Source: Fidelibacterota bacterium (lineage in GTDB: Bacteria > Fidelibacterota > UBA2242 > JAFGTP01). Taken from it: 11,008 bases of DNA. Made by a program: the position numbers and the translations under genes. The notes under the pieces are model-generated. The model searched no databases. It saw only the letters and a list, made by a program, of their open reading frames with translations, and was not told where the DNA came from. The stretch is from the NCBI GenBank assembly GCA_029939785.1, contig JAOZSG010000086.1, forward strand, positions 1 to 11,008, given 5' to 3'. Positions 7,578 to 11,008 of this stretch are shown here, piece after piece (position 1 is the first letter of the stretch; each line of letters opens with the position of its first letter).

Positions 7578-8840
7578 TTAGAATTTCATATTCAAAGAGA
7601 AAAACATAGTGTTTGCTCTTGGATGTCCTGACTGACCAGCTGTATAGCCAAAATCAAATCCTAAACCTGCAAAACGTAATCCTGCACCAAAAGTTGGAAC
7701 AGGCCATTTTTTATTTAGTAATATTTCACCTTCTTTATCATATATACAACCAAGTCTTATTGCAAATTGATTATTATACCAGTATTCAAAACCTACATTA
7801 TGAACAAGAGATCTTAATTCATTGGAAAGAGAACCGTCATTCGTTTTACCATCTTCATCTGATTTACCACCGTTTTTATTTTTTCCGGTATCGCCATCTT
7901 CTTTTCCTATTCCATCCGCTGCAGAATCATAAAGTAAAAACCAGTCATCAACCCATGAGGTAAATATTCCTTTATACCATTCATCTGAATGAGCAACCTC
8001 CATTTTACCATCTTTATTAAAATCTCCACCTGGAATTTTATGCCCATTTTCATCATATCCACCAACTAACTCATCTCCATCGATATCTCTGTCAGGATAT
8101 GACGCTACAAGAAGTTTGTTTACATCCCATGTAATATTGAAGCTATTATAATCGCCTTTGATTTCATATCTTAGACCTGTTCGTAAATTAGTAGGCATTG
8201 GATCGGCCTGGGCAACATCAATAAATGCTATCTTATTTCCAACATTTGAAAGTGCAACACCCAAAGTTAAATTCCTTAAAAGAAATTCTTTTTTCATATA
8301 ACCAACATCAAAAGCAAAGTTTGTAGATTGTCCACTACCTTTTTCAGCACCTGCACCCTGATCTGTCAGGTGTTGATGTATTAGTTTAAAATTACCACCA
8401 AAAGAAGTTGTCCTGCTTAATCTTGTTCCATAGGATAATGATAATGATAACATATAGGAATTAAATGTTCCAAGATTATTTCCGCTTTCATCTGTTCTTG
8501 TCTGTTCTCCAAGATTCATAATAGCAACATTTCCACCGAAAGTACCAACATTCTTAACATGTTGTCTATATGCTATAAAATCATAATAAAGATCTGAAGC
8601 AAGATTTGGTAACCAGTTTACATGCATGGCAGAAATCTCTCTGCCACCTAAAAAACCCAATCCTGCAGGATTATAATAAGTTGCATTTGCATCATCAGCA
8701 ATCGCAACTCCGGATTCACCCATTCCACAGGCTCTCGCACCGGGATTAATTAATAACCATACAGCACCTGCTTCACTATTTGCAAATGTTGTTGCTGTTA
8801 ATAAAAATAAAAACATAATTATTGATAATATTCTTTTCAT
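7578..8840 (-). CDS. porV: PorV-type T9SS outer-membrane protein (FadL-like barrel)
   Basis: This 420-residue outer-membrane protein has a signal peptide (1-20, ending TTFA) and the N-terminal PorV/PorQ signature: LLINPGARACGMGESGVA (29-46), then DANATYYNPAGLGFL (50-64). The C-terminal half keeps PorV-specific segments: ITWDVNKLLVASYP (236-249), the loop GIFTSWVDD (291-299), HNVGFEYWYNNQFAIRLG (347-364) and the final strand ending in Phe420. In Bacteroidota PorV is the T9SS component that takes CTD-bearing cargo from the translocon and delivers it to the attachment complex or releases it. The neighbouring downstream gene encodes a protein with such a CTD, which supports this role. An unusual acidic region (about 249-337) contains EF-hand-like loops, D252-I-D-G-D and D273-F-N-K-D-G-K-M-E, plus a Gly/Asp/Lys-rich tract. 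The ATG at 8840 has AAGGAG (8847-8852) six bases upstream. A PorV paralogue rather than the principal PorV cannot be excluded. Confidence 0.88.
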   Translation of the reverse strand: MKRILSIIMFLFLLTATTFANSEAGAVWLLINPGARACGMGESGVAIADDANATYYNPAGLGFLGGREISAMHVNWLPNLASDLYYDFIAYRQHVKNVGTFGGNVAIMNLGEQTRTDESGNNLGTFNSYMLSLSLSYGTRLSRTTSFGGNFKLIHQHLTDQGAGAEKGSGQSTNFAFDVGYMKKEFLLRNLTLGVALSNVGNKIAFIDVAQADPMPTNLRTGLRYEIKGDYNSFNITWDVNKLLVASYPDRDIDGDELVGGYDENGHKIPGGDFNKDGKMEVAHSDEWYKGIFTSWVDDWFLLYDSAADGIGKEDGDTGKNKNGGKSDEDGKTNDGSLSNELRSLVHNVGFEYWYNNQFAIRLGCIYDKEGEILLNKKWPVPTFGAGLRFAGLGFDFGYTAGQSGHPRANTMFFSLNMKF

Positions 8841-8857
8841 AAAGTTCTCCTTGTAAT

Positions 8858-8890
8858 AAAAAACCGAACATGTAATATACAGCCGGTTTG
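8858..8890 (-). promoter_or_regulatory. Terminator-like hairpin in the porV leader
   Basis: On the minus strand AAACCG (8889-8884) pairs with CGGTTT (8866-8861), enclosing a second short stem, TGTA-TAT-TACA. The outer arm runs into six consecutive T (8863-8858), followed within six bases by the porV ribosome binding site. The shape is that of an intrinsic terminator or attenuator. The position, right against the Shine-Dalgarno sequence, suggests leader regulation or mRNA stabilisation rather than plain gene-end termination. The outer stem of six pairs is short. Confidence 0.4.
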
Positions 8891-8937
8891 ATTAATAATG
8901 CATTAGTTTTTATTAAAAAAAATGCAATTTTTAATAT

Positions 8938-8966
8938 TTTATAAAAGTAGATAATACTTTGAACAA
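8938..8966 (-). promoter_or_regulatory. Candidate sigma70-like promoter for the porV unit
   Basis: On the minus strand TTGTTC (8966-8961) and TATAAA (8943-8938) are separated by 17 bases. The -10 is a close match; the -35 matches only the first three bases. It lies about 100 bases ahead of the porV start, in the only sizeable gap upstream of the gene. In such AT-rich DNA chance matches are common, and FCB-group promoters can differ from the E. coli consensus, so this is tentative. Confidence 0.25.
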
Positions 8967-8973
8967 TTATCTA
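8948..8973. promoter_or_regulatory. Dyad overlapping the candidate porV promoter (possible operator)
   Basis: TAGATAAT (8948-8955) and ATTATCTA (8966-8973) are perfect 8-base inverted arms with a 10-base spacer. The centre-to-centre distance of about 18 bases could suit a dimeric regulator binding one face of the helix. It covers the putative -35 and part of the spacer. In AT-rich sequence such a pair is not improbable by chance, so the call rests mainly on its position. Confidence 0.25.
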
Positions 8974-9102
8974 ACTAATATAAAATATGTTAATAAATTT
9001 TTTGATTGATTTAGTAAAGATATCAGAAATAACAGTTTTTTATAAGCATTCCCTTTAGTTTGGGGTAAAATAATTTTAAAAATTTCAATTTTCAAGACTT
9101 TA

Positions 9103-9270
9103 TTAATTTTCGTCTTCTGCTTCTTCCAATAACATAATCGGTATGTTATCAATTATCTTAAATTTTAATCTACATTTTTGACAAATTATCATTTTTTTTT
9201 CTTCAATATATTTTATCTCACCTTTACATTTTGGACATGTGAGAATTTCTATTAATTTTTCAGATATCAT
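9103..9270 (-). CDS. Trm112-family zinc-ribbon small protein
   Basis: A 55-codon gene. It starts MISEKLIEILTCPKCKG, has a second pair of cysteines in ICQKCRLKFKI, and continues IIDNIPIML before an acidic tail and TAA. Four cysteines (C12, C15, C30, C33) form the zinc ribbon. The order (helix with LIEIL, CPKC, CxxC, then an 'I.DNIPIML' strand) is that of bacterial Trm112/YcaR (UPF0434) proteins, usually about 55-65 residues, so it appears complete. In eukaryotes and archaea Trm112 activates methyltransferases acting on tRNA, rRNA and release factors; the role of the bacterial homologues is less settled. An in-frame stop 9 bp upstream of the ATG fixes the start, although no good Shine-Dalgarno site is present. 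It lies 59 bp after nrdR. Confidence 0.85.
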   Translation of the reverse strand: MISEKLIEILTCPKCKGEIKYIEEKKMIICQKCRLKFKIIDNIPIMLLEEAEDEN

Positions 9271-9329
9271 AAATACGACTTATTTTTATACCCTTATTAA
9301 TATACCGATTAATTAAAAAGTTCCTGACT

Positions 9330-9785
9330 TTAATCATTATCTATTATATTGTTGATTTGATTTTTGAATTCATCCAAATCTTTAAATTCTTTATATACAG
9401 AAGCGAAACGAATATAGGCAACATCGTCAATTTTTTTTAACTTTTCTAAAACTATTTCTCCAAGTTGACTCGATTTTACTTCAGCACCGATTTTTTCTTC
9501 TATTTCTTTTTCTATTTGCATTAATATATCTTCGATATTATTAGAAGAAATATGACGTTTATTGCAGGCTATTACTAAACTTTTCTTAAGTTTTTCCCTA
9601 CTGAATTCTTCTCTTTGACCATCACTCTTTATAATAAACATTGGGAATTCAACAATATGCTCATATGTCGTGAACCTATTATTACAATCAACACATTCCC
9701 TTCGTCTTCTGATTGCTGTGTTTTTTTGAGCAGATCTGGAATCAATAACCTTAATATCAGTAGAAGAACAAAATGGGCATTTCAT
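9330..9785 (-). CDS. nrdR: Transcriptional repressor NrdR
   Basis: This 151-residue protein matches NrdR in length and order. The N-terminal zinc ribbon has C3, C6, C31 and C34 (MKCPFCSS and ECVDCNNRFTTYE), with the conserved VIDSR and IRRRREC between the pairs. An ATP-cone domain follows from about residue 49 (FIIKSDGQREEFSREKLKKSL) to about 139 (DVAYIRFASVYKEFKDLDEF). NrdR binds ATP/dATP and represses ribonucleotide reductase genes by binding paired NrdR boxes; no such gene or clear box is in this window. It starts 3 bp after the glyA stop, and its ribosome site (AAAGGTG) lies in the last glyA codons, so the two are almost certainly co-translated. The glyA-nrdR adjacency is also seen in proteobacteria. 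Confidence 0.97.
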   Translation of the reverse strand: MKCPFCSSTDIKVIDSRSAQKNTAIRRRRECVDCNNRFTTYEHIVEFPMFIIKSDGQREEFSREKLKKSLVIACNKRHISSNNIEDILMQIEKEIEEKIGAEVKSSQLGEIVLEKLKKIDDVAYIRFASVYKEFKDLDEFKNQINNIIDND

Positions 9786-9788
9786 GAT

Positions 9789-11008
9789 TTACACCTTTAG
9801 ATTCTGATAGAGAGGAAAACTATCACATAGATTTTTAACCTTCTTTAATGTTTCATCCTGAACTGAATTATTATCAGGATTTGAAATTATATCATTCATC
9901 ATTCCGGCTATTTGTCTCATTTCATTTTCCTTCATTCCACGAGTAGTCATTGCAGCAGTTCCAATACGAATTCCACTTGTAATGAATGGACTTCTTTGAT
10001 CAAATGGCACCATATTTTTATTTGTAGTCATTCCGGATTCTTCTAATAGTCTTTCAGCTTTTTTTCCAGAAACATCTTTTGCTGTCAAATCGATAAGAAT
10101 CAGATGATTATCTGTACCACCGGAAACTAAATCAAAACCGAATTTCATTAATTCTTCCGCAAGAGCTTTTGAATTCTTTATTATCTGTTGACCATATTCT
10201 TTGAAAGATGGTTCCAATGCTTCACCAAAAGCAACAGCTTTTGCCGCTATTATATGCATCAATGGTCCGCCTTGAATACCCGGCATTACATTTGAATCTA
10301 TTATTTCGGACATCATTTTAGTTCTACCTGATTTTTTCATTACAATACCAAAAGGATTTTCGAAATCTTTACCCATTAAAATCAATCCGCCTCTTGGTCC
10401 ACGCAATGTTTTATGTGTAGTGGATGTAACAGCATGACAATATGGTAGAGGATTTGGATGAAGTCCTGTAGCAATCAAACCGGCAGGGTGAGCCATATCT
10501 GTAATTAGAAATGCTCCTACACTATCCGCAATCTCTCTGAACTTCGCAAAATCAATAAATCGTGGATATGCACTTGCACCGGCAATTATCATTTTTGGTT
10601 TATGTTCTTTTGCTTTTTCTGCAAGTTGATCGTAATCTATTTTACCTGTTTCTTTTTTCACTCCATAAGAGACAATATTGAATAATTTACCGGAAAAATT
10701 AACGGGACTGCCATGAGTCAAATGACCTCCATGAGACAAATCCATTCCCAAAATAGTGTCACCCGGTTTTAAGAATGAAAAATATACAGCCATATTTGCC
10801 TGCGATCCTGAATGCGGTTGAACATTAGCATATTCAGCACCAAATATTTTTTTTACTCTATCACGTGCTATATTTTCAGCAGTATCAACAGCAGAACAAC
10901 CTCCGTAATATCTTTTTCCTGGATATCCTTCAGCATATTTATTTGTCATAACACTACCGGCAGCTTCTAAAACTGCCTGGCTCACAAAATTTTCCGAAGC
11001 AATTAATT
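9789..11008 (-). CDS. glyA: Serine hydroxymethyltransferase, 5' end beyond the window
   Basis: The reading frame runs to the right edge, where the codons spell LIASENF, so the real start lies outside; the GTG at 10985 (VSQAVLEA) is an internal valine and not a start. About 405 residues are visible, and only about 30 are missing compared with E. coli GlyA. Clear SHMT signatures include TNKYAEGYPGKRYYGGC, NVQPHSGSQANMAVY, HGGHLTHGSPVNFSG, DMAHPAGL and the PLP site TSTTHKTLRGPRGG, with the Schiff-base lysine at visible residue 199. A segment after the PLP loop (KDFENPFGIVMKKSGRTKMM) is longer than in E. coli and, from memory, like the form seen in Bacteroidota/Chlorobi relatives. The enzyme interconverts serine and glycine with tetrahydrofolate, supplying one-carbon units. 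It ends in TAA (9789-9791), 3 bp before nrdR. Confidence 0.98.
   Translation of the reverse strand, partial: LIASENFVSQAVLEAAGSVMTNKYAEGYPGKRYYGGCSAVDTAENIARDRVKKIFGAEYANVQPHSGSQANMAVYFSFLKPGDTILGMDLSHGGHLTHGSPVNFSGKLFNIVSYGVKKETGKIDYDQLAEKAKEHKPKMIIAGASAYPRFIDFAKFREIADSVGAFLITDMAHPAGLIATGLHPNPLPYCHAVTSTTHKTLRGPRGGLILMGKDFENPFGIVMKKSGRTKMMSEIIDSNVMPGIQGGPLMHIIAAKAVAFGEALEPSFKEYGQQIIKNSKALAEELMKFGFDLVSGGTDNHLILIDLTAKDVSGKKAERLLEESGMTTNKNMVPFDQRSPFITSGIRIGTAAMTTRGMKENEMRQIAGMMNDIISNPDNNSVQDETLKKVKNLCDSFPLYQNLKV

Larger units (their letters stand above)
8841..9102. other. 262-bp gene-free leader between the Trm112-family gene and porV
   Basis: No frame in this stretch reads as a convincing protein and no tRNA-like cloverleaf is visible. 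It contains the candidate promoter, the dyad and the hairpin listed separately. The part nearest the Trm112-family stop (about 9000-9102) is plain AT-rich sequence without a strong terminator stem. The gap separates the housekeeping genes upstream from the envelope genes downstream and is the likeliest site of a transcription start. Confidence 0.6.

Noticed and set aside
7613..7963. Plus-strand open frame of 116 codons
   Set aside because: It is antisense to porV; the protein is a His/Tyr/Leu-rich string with no recognisable fold.
9061..9100. TTGAAA-17-TATTTT promoter-like pair downstream of the Trm112-family gene
   Set aside because: The -10 is weak, and such pairs are expected by chance in this AT-rich spacer.
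8967..9152. Minus-strand 61-codon open frame overlapping the Trm112-family gene
   Set aside because: It reads as low-complexity Lys/Leu/Ile sequence with no motif, and overlaps the well-supported zinc-ribbon gene in another frame.
10983..10985. GTG that could be read as the start of glyA
   Set aside because: The frame continues upstream to the window edge as LIASENF, the conserved SHMT segment, so the gene starts outside the window.
1..11008. CRISPR array, tRNA/rRNA gene, transposase or phage gene
   Set aside because: I saw no regularly spaced direct repeats, cloverleaf-like arms or transposase/integrase motifs on either strand.

Overview
The window is AT-rich (roughly 30% GC by eye), and every gene I can support lies on the minus strand, so transcription runs from high to low coordinates. 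It looks like a chromosomal stretch of a Gram-negative FCB-group bacterium (Bacteroidota, Cloacimonadota, Marinimicrobia, Ignavibacteria or relatives). The evidence is a PorV-type outer-membrane protein, a large secreted protein with a type IX secretion (T9SS) C-terminal sorting domain, a DUF5683-like protein, an Omp85-type barrel and a BamD-like lipoprotein. I cannot fix the phylum from sequence alone.

Layout in transcription order. Window end to about 9.1 kb is housekeeping: glyA (5' end cut by the window edge), nrdR 3 bp behind it, then a 55-codon Trm112-family zinc-ribbon gene (9103-9270). A 262-bp gene-free leader follows (8841-9102), holding a candidate promoter, a dyad and a terminator-like hairpin just ahead of porV. 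From 8840 to 1394 three cell-envelope genes run close together: porV; a giant M6-metalloprotease-like T9SS cargo; and a peptidase / TolB-like propeller / Omp85-like barrel fusion. A 137-bp spacer with a palindromic 'CACGAAT' repeat follows, then a DUF5683-like gene and the start of a BamD-like lipoprotein that runs off the left edge.

The envelope block reads as a secretion and outer-membrane assembly neighbourhood: PorV is the T9SS shuttle/acceptor for CTD-bearing cargo, and the next gene encodes such a cargo. The cargo keeps the M6 protease framework but has lost all four expected zinc-site residues (HExxHxxGLPD reads FMFGFYLGLPG), so it is predicted to be a pseudoenzyme carrying FG-GAP-like repeats. 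The following gene has an intact HEFTH gluzincin motif in a large protein that also carries a propeller and a C-terminal barrel with an RGY motif. An inactive secreted M6 protein, its probable transporter and an active-looking peptidase-barrel fusion in one unit is the most interesting feature of the window.
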